Below are positions 38,137 through 46,231 of a DNA stretch of 64,000 nt, one piece after another. How positions within the stretch are numbered: position 1 is the stretch's first letter; each line of letters begins with the position of its first letter. The notes beneath the pieces are model-generated. The model was not told the origin of the DNA, made no database searches, and saw nothing but the letters and a program-made list of their open reading frames with translations. Where the stretch lies: assembly GCF_017052655.1 (NCBI RefSeq), contig NZ_JAFIDC010000001.1:434001-498000 (forward strand), in the 5' to 3' direction. The DNA is from Acholeplasma equirhinis (GTDB taxonomy: Bacteria; Bacillota_I; Bacilli_A; Acholeplasmatales; Acholeplasmataceae). The position numbers and the translations under genes were made by a program.

Positions 38137-38250
38137 GTGTATGGATTAGTGCAAACGCATTTATATGAATTCATAAGTCAAGCAAATGCAAAACAAGCGT
38201 ATCTATATGCATTAGGTTATTCATATGCTGTAATAGTAAGTGAATGATCT
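38137..38250 (+). repeat. Direct repeat R1, copy b
   Basis: Gap-free match to 35357-35470 (about 98 of 114 identical by eye). This copy keeps an uninterrupted frame (VYGLVQTHLYEFIS ... YAVIVSE, stop) that extends upstream to 38071, so it is the less decayed 3' fragment of an unrecognised gene. Together the copies bracket the sigma-factor module. Confidence 0.8.
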
Positions 38251-38364
38251 ATAATTTTCAACAGAAATATGTTTCTTCCCTACATTTAAAAGCATAATGA
38301 CTAAAAATATTTATGTTACTTGCCTCCATTATGTGAAAAATCGGCAAGCAATTTGCACCTTTCT

Positions 38365-38502
38365 ACGCACGTTGAAAACATCGTATTGCTTTCATTAAAA
38401 ACGGCTTAACAAAAACATTCATACTATAGAACAAGAAGCATCTAACTTCTTTAAATAGGGTTAAATGCTTCTTTTTTGTTTTATGCCTAATGTGGAAACA
38501 TC
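38365..38502 (+). repeat. att-like repeat, copy 1 (left flank of cadCA)
   Basis: 138 bases identical to 41503-41641 except for one extra T in the second copy's T tract. It contains ACGCACGTTGAAAAC, ATCGTATTGCTTTC, a frame encoding HVENIVLLSLKTA, and a hairpin terminator. It equals the end of an rRNA methyltransferase gene plus its terminator. Confidence 0.9.
38433..38477 (+). terminator. Terminator within att-like repeat copy 1
   Basis: AAGAAGCAT (38433-38441) pairs with ATGCTTCTT (38465-38473), reinforced by TAAC/GTTA inside, followed by T. The same hairpin recurs at 41571-41616 and, modified, at 44018-44062. Confidence 0.85.
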
Positions 38503-38519
38503 TAAAGAAGTTGTTTTTA

Positions 38520-38576
38520 TTGACTCAGTAGTTTATTGTGATACAATATATCTATATGAATGAGCGCTCATATAGA
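38520..38576 (+). promoter_or_regulatory. Promoter and ArsR/CadC-type operator of cadC-cadA
   Basis: TTGACT (38520-38525), 16 bases, TACAAT (38542-38547) is the promoter. Just downstream, CTATATGA then ATGAGCGCTCAT (38560-38571) and TATAG form a dyad of the ATATGA...TCATAT kind used by SmtB/ArsR metal sensors; the inner 12 bases are a perfect palindrome. Confidence 0.82.
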
Positions 38577-38588
38577 TAGGGGATTAGT

Positions 38589-38954
38589 ATGGATCAAAAA
38601 GATATAATAGAGTTTTGTGAATGTAATGTTCTTCACCCTGAAAAAATAGAAATAGCCCATAAAAACTTACTAGATAATGAATCTATTTCACTGCTAACTT
38701 TGTTCTTCAAAACATTTAGCGATCCCACAAGAATGAAAATCATATTGGCATTAAAAGAAACCGAGTTGTGTGTGTGCGATCTGTCTGCTGTGATCAATGT
38801 CAGTCAATCCGCTGTCTCACATCAATTGAAAACCTTAAGAGAGAATCGTTTGGTTAAATACCGAAAAGAGGGGAATGTTGTTTATTACTCGCTTGACGAT
38901 GACCACGTCCACGTGTTAATATCTCAAGCAATGAATCATCTAAAACATAAGTAG
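38589..38954 (+). CDS. cadC: ArsR/SmtB-family metal-responsive repressor (CadC-like)
   Basis: 121 residues. An N-terminal extension holding CECNVLHPE precedes the winged helix (FSDPTRMKIILAL, then VSQSAVSHQLKTLRENRLV). The metal box ELCVCDLS in helix 3 and the N-terminal cysteines give the CadC-type Cd/Pb/Zn site. It represses from the operator 18 bases upstream and is followed after 14 bases by its target efflux ATPase. Confidence 0.9.
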   Translation: MDQKDIIEFCECNVLHPEKIEIAHKNLLDNESISLLTLFFKTFSDPTRMKIILALKETELCVCDLSAVINVSQSAVSHQLKTLRENRLVKYRKEGNVVYYSLDDDHVHVLISQAMNHLKHK

Positions 38955-38968
38955 AATAGAGAAAAAAC

Positions 38969-41086
38969 ATGAAAGAGATTAAATATAGTTTATCAGAAAT
39001 TAGCTGTGCGAGTTGTGCGGCTAAGATTGAAGAAAAATTAAACAAGACCGAAGGAATTTTAGGTGCCAACGTTGATTTTATAGCAAAAAAACTGACACTT
39101 CAATTCAAAAATTCGCTAGATCAAAAACGTATAGAAGAAAAGGTTCAAAAAATTATTGATAAAATTGAACCTGGCGTAACGATAGCACAATCAAATGTGA
39201 AGAATGAAGATCACGTGGATGAAGAATCATCAATGACGAAAGATTTAATCATCTTCGGTATAGGTATCTTACTATTTACTGGAGGATTATTGATTGCTGA
39301 AGGAACGGTTTTTCGTTATGTATTACTTATACTAAGTTATTTCATCATCGGTGGAGAAGTTGTACTGAAGGCAGTCAATAACATATATCGAGGTAAGGTG
39401 TTCGATGAAAACTTCTTAATGACGATAGCAACTATGGGTGCATTTGCTATTGGAGAGCATCCTGAAGCAGTTGCAGTTATGATTTTTTATAAGGTCGGTG
39501 AATTTTTCCAAGACGTAGCAGTCAATCGATCCAGAAGATCCATAAAAAAATTGATGTCAATCAGACCTGATGTCGCAACGATTAAAAAAGGCAACACTTC
39601 TGTGGAAATGCGTGTTGAAGACGTTCAAACTGGAGAGATAATGATCATTAAACCAGGCGAAAGAATTCCGCTTGATGGTGAAGTGTTGTCAGGAGATTCC
39701 ACAATTGACACAAAAATTCTAACAGGAGAATCTGTGCCTGTAAATGTTACAAAAGGTGAGATGGTACTCTCTGGTTGTATTAATATCAATGGTTTATTGA
39801 CCGTTAAAGTTACCAAACTCGCAAGCGATTCAACTGTTTCTAAGGTACTTGAAATGGTTGAAAATGCAACCAGCAAAAAAGCACCAACCGAGAATTTTAT
39901 CACTAAATTTGCTCGAGTATATACTCCAATTGTCACTTCGTTGGCTGTTTTGATTGCGGTAATACCACCACTCTTTATACAAGGTGCAACTTTTGAGGAA
40001 TGGATCTACAGAGCACTTATATTCTTAGTTATTTCGTGTCCATGTGCACTCGTTGTATCGATTCCGCTTGGTTTCTTTGGTGGTATTGGAGCTGCATCAA
40101 GAAATGGTATCTTAGTTAAAGGTGGAAACTACCTAGAAGCATTAAATAACATTGAGATTGCAGTTTTTGATAAGACTGGCACATTGACTGAAGGAACTTT
40201 TACAGTGACTGAAATTAATACAGCTAATGGTGCAACACAAGAAGAGTTACTCGAAAAAGCAGCGTATGTGGAAAGTTTTTCTAATCATCCTATCGCTGTC
40301 TCAGTCGTCAATAAATACAATAAAGAAATAGATCAAAGTTTAATAACTGATGTTGAAGAAATATCTGGACATGGTGTAAAAGCAGCCTATCAAAATGATA
40401 TCATTGCAATCGGGAATGCTAGATTGATGAAAAGAGAGGGTGTTGAATTCAAGGAATCTATTGCATTGGGTTCGATTATATACATCGCTATCAATGGAAA
40501 ATATGTTGGAAATATTGTTGTCTCAGATCAGATAAAGCAAGACTCAAAAACTGCTATTAAAATGTTGAAGTCATTAGGCATTAAAAAAACTGTCATGCTA
40601 ACTGGTGACAAGAAATTAGTTGCTGATGCAGTTGGACAAGAGTTAGATATCGATGAAATTCATAGCGAATTGTTGCCTGAAGATAAGCTCAATATTGTAG
40701 AGAAGTTATTACTCCAAAAATCGAGCAGAGGGAAGCTGTTCTTTGTAGGTGATGGTATCAACGATACACTAGTATTAGCGAGAGTTGATATTGGAATTGC
40801 TATGGGTGGACTCGGTGCCGATGCAGCCATCGATGTAGCTGATGTGGTGATTATGAATGATGAACCTTCTAAGATAGGTACTGCGGTCTTTGTGGCAAAA
40901 AGAACTAGAAAGATTGTATGGCAAAACATATACTTCGCATTAGGAGTTAAACTCTTGTTTCTAGCCTTAGGAGCTGTCGGAATCGCAACTATGTGGGAAG
41001 CCGTGATTGCTGATGTCGGGGTGTCATTATTAGCAGTACTAAATGCAATGAGGGTACTCAAATATAACTATAAAATAAATAATTAA
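38969..41086 (+). CDS. cadA: Cadmium/zinc-type P1B efflux ATPase
   Basis: A membrane pump that expels Cd2+, Zn2+ or Pb2+. One N-terminal heavy-metal domain with CASC (Cys13 and Cys16), the transmembrane CPC motif (Cys357, Cys359) in SCPCALVVSIPLG, phosphorylation Asp401 in DKTGTLTEG, the nucleotide HP motif in SFSNHPIA, and the hinge GDGINDTLVLA. 705 residues is typical of CadA. It forms an operon with cadC, and the pair is cleanly bounded by near-identical att-like repeats. Confidence 0.95.
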   Translation: MKEIKYSLSEISCASCAAKIEEKLNKTEGILGANVDFIAKKLTLQFKNSLDQKRIEEKVQKIIDKIEPGVTIAQSNVKNEDHVDEESSMTKDLIIFGIGILLFTGGLLIAEGTVFRYVLLILSYFIIGGEVVLKAVNNIYRGKVFDENFLMTIATMGAFAIGEHPEAVAVMIFYKVGEFFQDVAVNRSRRSIKKLMSIRPDVATIKKGNTSVEMRVEDVQTGEIMIIKPGERIPLDGEVLSGDSTIDTKILTGESVPVNVTKGEMVLSGCININGLLTVKVTKLASDSTVSKVLEMVENATSKKAPTENFITKFARVYTPIVTSLAVLIAVIPPLFIQGATFEEWIYRALIFLVISCPCALVVSIPLGFFGGIGAASRNGILVKGGNYLEALNNIEIAVFDKTGTLTEGTFTVTEINTANGATQEELLEKAAYVESFSNHPIAVSVVNKYNKEIDQSLITDVEEISGHGVKAAYQNDIIAIGNARLMKREGVEFKESIALGSIIYIAINGKYVGNIVVSDQIKQDSKTAIKMLKSLGIKKTVMLTGDKKLVADAVGQELDIDEIHSELLPEDKLNIVEKLLLQKSSRGKLFFVGDGINDTLVLARVDIGIAMGGLGADAAIDVADVVIMNDEPSKIGTAVFVAKRTRKIVWQNIYFALGVKLLFLALGAVGIATMWEAVIADVGVSLLAVLNAMRVLKYNYKINN

Positions 41087-41180
41087 CTTAAATTATACTA
41101 ACTTAATAGAGTTTATTCAATTTACCGTTATGTTTTTTAACAAGTCTCAAATAAAAACAGCTTCATTAAGCCATAAATTA

Positions 41181-41260
41181 AGGGTGCTAGAAAATTACAT
41201 ATATATGACACTAGGGTTCTAAAATTTTTACACAAATTGAAGGCTAGGGTGCTAAAGTTG
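41181..41260 (+). repeat. Iteron-like triple repeat (AGGGTGCTAAAA type)
   Basis: AGGGTGCTAGAAAA (41181), AGGGTTCTAAAATT (41213) and AGGGTGCTAAAG (41246) lie 32 and 33 bases apart, close to three DNA turns. A fourth relative, AGGGTGCATAAAA, is at 47394. They may be protein-binding sites near element ends. Confidence 0.6.
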
Positions 41261-41380
41261 TATTAAACCTCAAAACCTTAGACAGTAGAGTGACGGAGAA
41301 CTTAAACCCTTTTGAATACTCTTTAGGTGATGAGATAAAATGAGTGTAGTTCGTATTGACAATTTAGCATAAAAACCAAA

Positions 41381-41641
41381 AAATATGTTACTTTGGTATT
41401 TTAGCCATCAGTTCAACCATGTAAGGGGAAACATATTTTAGTCGATTTTGATGTTTCTTTAATACACACAAGGTCGATTTTGCAAGCAATATGGTTTTTT
41501 CAACGCACGTTGAAAACATCGTATTGCTTTCATTAAAAACGGCTTAACAAAAACATTCATACTATAGAACAAGAAGCATCTAACTTCTTTAAATAGGGTT
41601 AAATGCTTCTTTTTTTGTTTTATGCCTAATGTGGAAACATC
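41381..41641 (+). repeat. Right-end block and att-like repeat, copy 2
   Basis: A 125-base block from AAATATGTTACTTTGG to the core, then TTTTCAACG-CA-CGTTGAAAA and the methyltransferase-tail plus terminator unit (41503-41641). The block recurs at 43829 and 47548 with the same length to within one base. Confidence 0.88.
41571..41616 (+). terminator. Terminator within att-like repeat copy 2
   Basis: The same AAGAAGCAT / ATGCTTCTT hairpin as in copy 1, with seven T after it. Confidence 0.85.
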
Positions 41642-41702
41642 AAAAGATGCACTAAACATATATTTTGCTTTAGAAAGGAAACACTCATCTACCCATAATA
41701 TA

Positions 41703-41731
41703 TTGATTTTCTCCAGATAATAGCATATAAT
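41703..41731 (+). promoter_or_regulatory. Promoter of abiEi-abiEii
   Basis: TTGATT (41703-41708), 17 bases, TATAAT (41726-41731), followed by GTGGAGG and the ATG at 41754. Confidence 0.75.
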
Positions 41732-41753
41732 AAAATTAAGTGGAGGAAATAAT

Positions 41754-42344
41754 ATGATTGTTACAACATTAAACTTAAAAGAAAAGTATAAGAGTTATAC
41801 GGATATTAATGGCAAAATCAAAAGAGATATTGATAATGGTTTCTTATTTCCTCTTGTACGAGGCATTTATGAAACAGAAAGCTCTGTTGATGGTTTTTTA
41901 CTTGCTTCATATATTTATGCACCGTCCTATTTATCTTTCGAATATGCACTTTCATATCATAATCTCATTCCTGAAAGAGTTGTTGTTTATACGAGTGCTA
42001 CATTCAACAAACGAAAAAGAAAGGTTTATCAAAATCATTTCGGACTTTATACCTATAGAGATGTTCCAAATGCTGCATTTCCTTATTCAGTAAAAGCTTA
42101 TGAAGAAGACGGGTATGCTTACTTTATAGCTAGCCCAGAAAAAGCACTATGTGATTTACTATATAATAGAAAACCAGTAACAAGTATCAAAGAATTAAAG
42201 AGACTGCTTTTTGAGGATTTACGGGTAAATAAAGATATGTTTGAACAACTTAACTTTGATGAAACAATATTTTTATCTGATAAATACATATCGAACAATA
42301 TGAAGTACTTAAGAAAATACATTGAAAGTGAGTATATGAAATGA
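41754..42344 (+). CDS. abiEi: AbiEi-type antitoxin / transcriptional regulator
   Basis: 196 residues. The N-terminal winged-helix part includes KRDIDNGFLFPLVRGIYE, and the AbiEi core motif SYLSFEYALSYHNLIPE is clear, followed by the ASPEKALCDLLY stretch. AbiEi proteins are antitoxins of type IV systems and repress their own promoter. GTGGAGG sets the start. The TGA stop overlaps the toxin gene by four bases. Confidence 0.85.
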   Translation: MIVTTLNLKEKYKSYTDINGKIKRDIDNGFLFPLVRGIYETESSVDGFLLASYIYAPSYLSFEYALSYHNLIPERVVVYTSATFNKRKRKVYQNHFGLYTYRDVPNAAFPYSVKAYEEDGYAYFIASPEKALCDLLYNRKPVTSIKELKRLLFEDLRVNKDMFEQLNFDETIFLSDKYISNNMKYLRKYIESEYMK

Positions 42345-43222
42345 CAATTATTCAGCAGATGATCAATAAGTATAATCCAAAAACCTTAGAAGATAAGAAG
42401 CATGCAATAAAAGAAGTTTTACAAGAAGTGGTGTTGGCTGGTCTTTCTAAAACTGACTTTTTTACCCATGCTGCTTTTTATGGTGGAACAGCTTTAAGAA
42501 TTTTTTACGGAATGGATAGATTTAGTGAGGATTTGGACTTTAGCTTACTTGTATCAGATGATACTTTTGATATAAGTAAATATTTTAAACCAATAAGTGA
42601 CGCCGTAAACTCACTTGGACTCAATTTTGAAGTTTCCAAAAAGGATAAGACGGTAAACTCAAATATTGATTCGGCTTTCATCAAAGGTAATACAAAAGAA
42701 ACCTTGATTACTATTTATTCAAGTTCATCAGATTCTAGACTTATTATTCATAATGAAAAGATTATCATCAAGTTTGAAGTTGATGTAAATCCCCCACTAT
42801 ACGCACATACAGAAATTAAGTTTCGATTATTACCATTCCCATACCAAGTTCGAGTTTATGATGCCTCATCGTTATTTGCTGGCAAAATTCATGCTGTGAT
42901 TGCTAGAAGTTGGAAGAACCGCATAAAGGGCAGAGATTTATATGATTATGTCTATTATTTAAGTTTAGATACAAAAGCTAATTTAAAACACTTAGAATCT
43001 AGACTCAAACAAACTAAAACAATTGACGAAGAAGTCAAACTTTCTCGAGATTTATTAATAGATATCTTAGAAAAACGATTCGACCAGATTGATTATGATA
43101 TTGCCAAATCCGATGTTAGACCATTTATTAAAGATCAGTCTAGTTTAGACCTTTGGAGTAGCGAATTTTTTAAATCCATTACTAAGCAAATTAAAGTAGA
43201 TTTAGAGGATAATAATGTTTAA
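42341..43222 (+). CDS. abiEii: AbiEii-type nucleotidyltransferase toxin
   Basis: 293 residues with the minimal nucleotidyltransferase motif FYGGTALR (residues 47-53) followed by the acidic pair in SEDLDFSL (Asp64, Asp66), and the conserved ARSWKNRIKGRDLYDYVYY late in the protein. Members transfer nucleotides, probably onto RNA targets, and cause growth arrest or phage abortive infection when unopposed. With abiEi it would stabilise the island segment and may defend against phage. Confidence 0.88.
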   Translation: MTIIQQMINKYNPKTLEDKKHAIKEVLQEVVLAGLSKTDFFTHAAFYGGTALRIFYGMDRFSEDLDFSLLVSDDTFDISKYFKPISDAVNSLGLNFEVSKKDKTVNSNIDSAFIKGNTKETLITIYSSSSDSRLIIHNEKIIIKFEVDVNPPLYAHTEIKFRLLPFPYQVRVYDASSLFAGKIHAVIARSWKNRIKGRDLYDYVYYLSLDTKANLKHLESRLKQTKTIDEEVKLSRDLLIDILEKRFDQIDYDIAKSDVRPFIKDQSSLDLWSSEFFKSITKQIKVDLEDNNV

Positions 43223-43319
43223 ACCCAAACAACTTAAAATAGGTGACATACATTTGCCACATTATCATCCATTCGGAAAAGAACATCCACATGCTTTATT
43301 CATAATATATAATAAGTAG
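43215..43319 (+). CDS. Small ORF after abiEii (doubtful)
   Basis: 34 codons overlapping the abiEii stop, reading FKPKQLKIGDIHLPHYHP and then FGKEHPHALFIIYNK. The start of such a peptide vaguely recalls the IGDI...FPF opening of MazF/PemK-like proteins, but it is too short to be functional and has no ribosome-binding site of its own. It is probably a remnant or chance ORF. Confidence 0.25.
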   Translation: MFKPKQLKIGDIHLPHYHPFGKEHPHALFIIYNK

Positions 43320-43328
43320 GAGGTATTC

Positions 43329-43715
43329 ATGCTTAATAAAAAAGAAATAAGAAAGAAATTAAGCAAAAAATTTAATCCAAGGTTAGCAAGTATCTCAGAC
43401 CTTAATGAAATTCGTGGAGATAGATTTAAGCAACATAGTGTATATAATCACGAAAATATGGATTTAATTGACATTACTGAAGGTGTGATTTAAAACACAT
43501 GGAAAGAACTTGTAGAACGCTATGATATTTTTGTTTTTGACAGTGAAGAATCCAAAATAATCGATGATTATGAGTACGGAGAAAATGATGGATATACATG
43601 CAATTTTCTAGTTGTTGAATATGATGAACATGATGTGATAACACAGTACTTTATCTGGAATGGCTATAGCAATATAACAAAAGAATCACTTGAGATATTA
43701 AACCAATTTAAATAA
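43329..43715 (+). pseudogene. Unrecognised small gene interrupted by an in-frame TAA
   Basis: AGGAGG precedes an ATG and 54 codons (MLNKKEIRKKLSKKFNPRLA ...), then TAA at 43491-43493. The same frame continues for another 73 codons (NTWKELVERYDIFVFDSEES ... ILNQFK) to a second TAA. The two halves look like one acidic protein of about 128 residues. No family is recognised. Because the stop is TAA it cannot be explained by UGA recoding. Confidence 0.65.
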
Positions 43716-44066
43716 GATCATATGAAAAATCCTTTGTTTATTGTGCAACTTAAATGGATTAAGGATTTATTCTTTTATGGAGATGAGATAATTATGACGC
43801 TCATTTATAGTTTTAGATTAAAACCTATAAATATGTTACTTTGGCATTATAGATGGTTTTCAACCATGTAAAGGTAAACATATTTTAGTCGATTTTGATG
43901 TTACTTTGATACACACAACCTTGATTTTGCAAGCAATCTAGTCGTATCAACGCACGTTGAAAACATCGTATTGCTTTCATTAAAAACGGCTTAACAAAGC
44001 CATTTATAAAATAGAAAAAGAAGCATTTATCCCTTAAAAACTGGGTTAAATGCTTCTTTTTTATGA
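43716..44066 (+). other. Non-coding junction before the serine recombinase remnant
   Basis: 351 bases holding the right-end block and att-like copy 3. Apart from TATAGTTTTAGATTAAAACC, a near-palindrome just before the block, nothing else is apparent. Confidence 0.6.
43829..44062 (+). repeat. Right-end block and att-like repeat, copy 3
   Basis: Starts AAATATGTTACTTTGG, 124 bases to the core TCAACGCACGTTGAAAAC (43947-), then ATCGTATTGCTTTC, GGCTTAACAAAGCCAT and a divergent form of the AAGAAGCAT / ATGCTTCTT terminator (44018-44062). Its T tract runs straight into the truncated recombinase gene. Confidence 0.85.
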
Positions 44067-45425
44067 ACTAATACTAAAAGACGACCTGAATTCAACAGGA
44101 TGATATCTGATACCTTAGCAGGCAAGATTGACCTCATCATTACAAAGTCCATCTCAAGATTCGCACGTAATACGCTTGATACAATATCCTTTGTTAGAAA
44201 ATTAAAAGATAAAGGAGTCGAAGTTTTCTTTGAGAAAGAGAACCTATGGACCTTAGATCCAAAGAGCGAACTCATTCTGACCATTATGGCTTCGATCGCA
44301 CAAGAGGAATCAAGATTGATTAGTCAAAACGTCACTTGGGGTAAGAGAGCTAGTTTTCAACAAGGAAAAGTATCATTTGCCTATAAGCGATTCTTAGGTT
44401 ATAAAAAAGAAAACAAGAAAATAGTAATTGATGAAGACGAAGCCATCATTGTTAAGTTAATATATCGTATGTTTTTAGTTAAAGGGAAGTCAATCACTGG
44501 AATCGCAAATCATCTTACTAAACTAAATGTTAAGACGCCAAGTGGGAAATCAACTAAATGGACAAAGAATACCTTAAACTCGATTCTTACAAATGAAAAG
44601 TATAAGGGCGATGCTTTACTACAAAAAAACTATACCGAAGATTATCTAAGTCAGAAACTTGTAAAAAATACTGGTCAAATTCCTCAATACTATGTTGAAA
44701 ACAATCATCCTGCTATCATTGATAGAGATACATGGGAATCTGTCCAGATAGAGTTGGCAAGGAGGGATGCGCTAGGAGCTAAGTACTCATCAAATGATAT
44801 ATTTGCTTCAAAGTTAGTCTGTGAAGACTGCGGTGGTTTTTATGGCCAAAAGAAATGGCACTCCAATACCAAATACTCAAGGTTCATACATCAGTGCAAT
44901 CGCAAGTTTGAAAAAGGTAAAGATAAATGTACGACTCCAAATCTAAAGGATAACGAGATAAAGCATAAATTTATTGAAGCTTACAACATAACCATGCAAG
45001 ACAAGAAAAGAATTATTGATGATACAAATGCGATGATTGCACTCCTTACTGATACAACTCAATTAGATAATCAGATTGATGACTTATACGATGAGATGGT
45101 TGTGACTACTGAACTCATAAATAAACTAATAAAAGATAACTCAAAACCAAACATGGATCAAGATGAATACGATAAAAAGTACATGGAACTCACAAAGAGG
45201 TATGAACAAGCCAAGAATCGTCAAGAAGAACTCATAGATAGTAGAACCAATAAAAAGACACAAGAACTTAATATGAAAACATTTGTCGCAAATTTGAGTA
45301 AAGCAGACGATAAAATAACAGCATGGAATGAATCAATATGGATGTTATTAGTTAAAAGTGCAATAGTACATAGAGATAAAAACATAACATTTAAACTCAA
45401 CAACGGGAAAGAAATTAGAAGCTAA
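44067..45425 (+). pseudogene. Large serine recombinase, N-terminally truncated
   Basis: Homology begins at TNTKRRPEFNRMIS, a position normally about 50 residues into a large serine recombinase, directly after the terminator of att-like copy 3. The visible parts are the helix TKSISRFARNTLD, the recombinase domain (GITGIANHLTKLNVKTPSGK), the zinc ribbon pairs (CEDCGG and, further on, CNR...C), and a coiled coil. The catalytic serine segment at the N-terminus is missing. Translation could start at ATG 44100 (441 residues), but the product could not cut DNA. The original full-length enzyme is the best candidate for having built the island. Confidence 0.88.
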
Positions 45426-45441
45426 TTAAAGTAAATTAGGC

Positions 45442-45474
45442 GCCATACAGCTAATATTAGTTGTGTGGTTTTTA
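45442..45474 (+). terminator. Terminator after the recombinase remnant
   Basis: GCCATACAGCTAAT pairs with ATTAGTTGTGTGGT, with a few G-U pairs, followed by TTTTT. Confidence 0.7.
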
Positions 45475-45588
45475 CGTATTCTATTTATGATGTAGATTGA
45501 GGTTTTATAAATAGAATAAAAATGTTATAATTTAAATAACCAAAAAACAAAAAGAAAATGATGATAATTACTAAAAATAGGAGTTAAG

Positions 45589-45966
45589 ATGGATAATTTT
45601 GATGTCGTAATTTCAGCCGTAAAAATCGTAGAGAAAATACTTAACTTCCCTGCTCCAGAGTTATTTATTATAGAACAGAACCAACTGTCTAATAGTGAAA
45701 TAACTGGCATGTATAAATTTGATGACAACGAGATTATATTTAACGAAGATTGGGTTTTAAGAAGTGATTGGACTGAAGTTATCATTACTGCTTTTCACGA
45801 GATGAGACACGCATATCAAGGTTACTGTCTACGCACCCAAAGCAGAGAGCCGCAATCGACATTAGATAAATGGGAGTACGAAACACTAAACTATATAATG
45901 CCTTCAGGCAAAAACAACGAGATTGATGATGAATCGTATCATAAACAGGAAATAGAAATAGATTAG
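45589..45966 (+). CDS. Small zincin-like metallopeptidase, probably C-terminally clipped
   Basis: 125 residues. HEMRH (residues 70-74, in AFHEMRHAYQGYC) is an HExxH-type zinc site as in the ImmA/IrrE-related small metalloproteins of mobile elements. The protein stops at KQEIEID, where relatives usually continue into an EIDA-containing helix that supplies the third ligand, so the end may be lost. AGGAG precedes the ATG. No ImmR-like partner is adjacent. Confidence 0.65.
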   Translation: MDNFDVVISAVKIVEKILNFPAPELFIIEQNQLSNSEITGMYKFDDNEIIFNEDWVLRSDWTEVIITAFHEMRHAYQGYCLRTQSREPQSTLDKWEYETLNYIMPSGKNNEIDDESYHKQEIEID

Positions 45967-46231
45967 ATCCATCTTTTAAAGTAATTGTACAAAATAAATT
46001 CGATATTTTTGAAATAGATTTTTATTGAAAAAAATACCATAGATTTAATACATTATAAAAATCAAGTTAAAAGATATTATATTAAGCAAGAGGTTGAACC
46101 AATCTCTCTATAATCCAAATGAAAATCAATCAACTTCACCTAATGAAAAAAATAGTAATGTAATATTTACATCAAAAAAATTGTTTAATATAAAGAATGT
46201 CTAATAAAAATACTGCAAAAGGATAAGTGAA

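Larger units (their letters stand above)
38008..38588 (+). other. Non-coding junction: gene tail, R1 copy b, att-like repeat, cad promoter
   Basis: From 38071 an open frame encodes a gene remnant (EEFLSAEYLWKSTPP, then the R1 peptide) ending in TGA at about 38247. The short right-end block (38303-38360), the att-like core with terminator (38365-38502) and the cadC promoter/operator follow. No complete gene is present. Confidence 0.7.
41087..41753 (+). other. Non-coding junction after cadA
   Basis: 667 bases without an intact gene. It holds three iteron-like repeats (41181-41260), a short open tail reading LDSRVTENLNPFEYSLG ending at about 41340 that parallels DLNPIEYSWG at 47.5 kb, the right-end block and att-like copy 2 (41381-41641), and the abiE promoter. 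Confidence 0.7.

Noticed and set aside
39625-41061. Two minus-strand open frames of 103 and 133 codons
   Set aside because: Both are antisense shadows of cadA, with no ribosome-binding site and no recognisable motif.
43215-43319. Small ORF as a MazF/PemK toxin
   Set aside because: Only 34 codons, overlapping abiEii, no ribosome-binding site; the resemblance to IGDI...FPF is too weak to claim a function.
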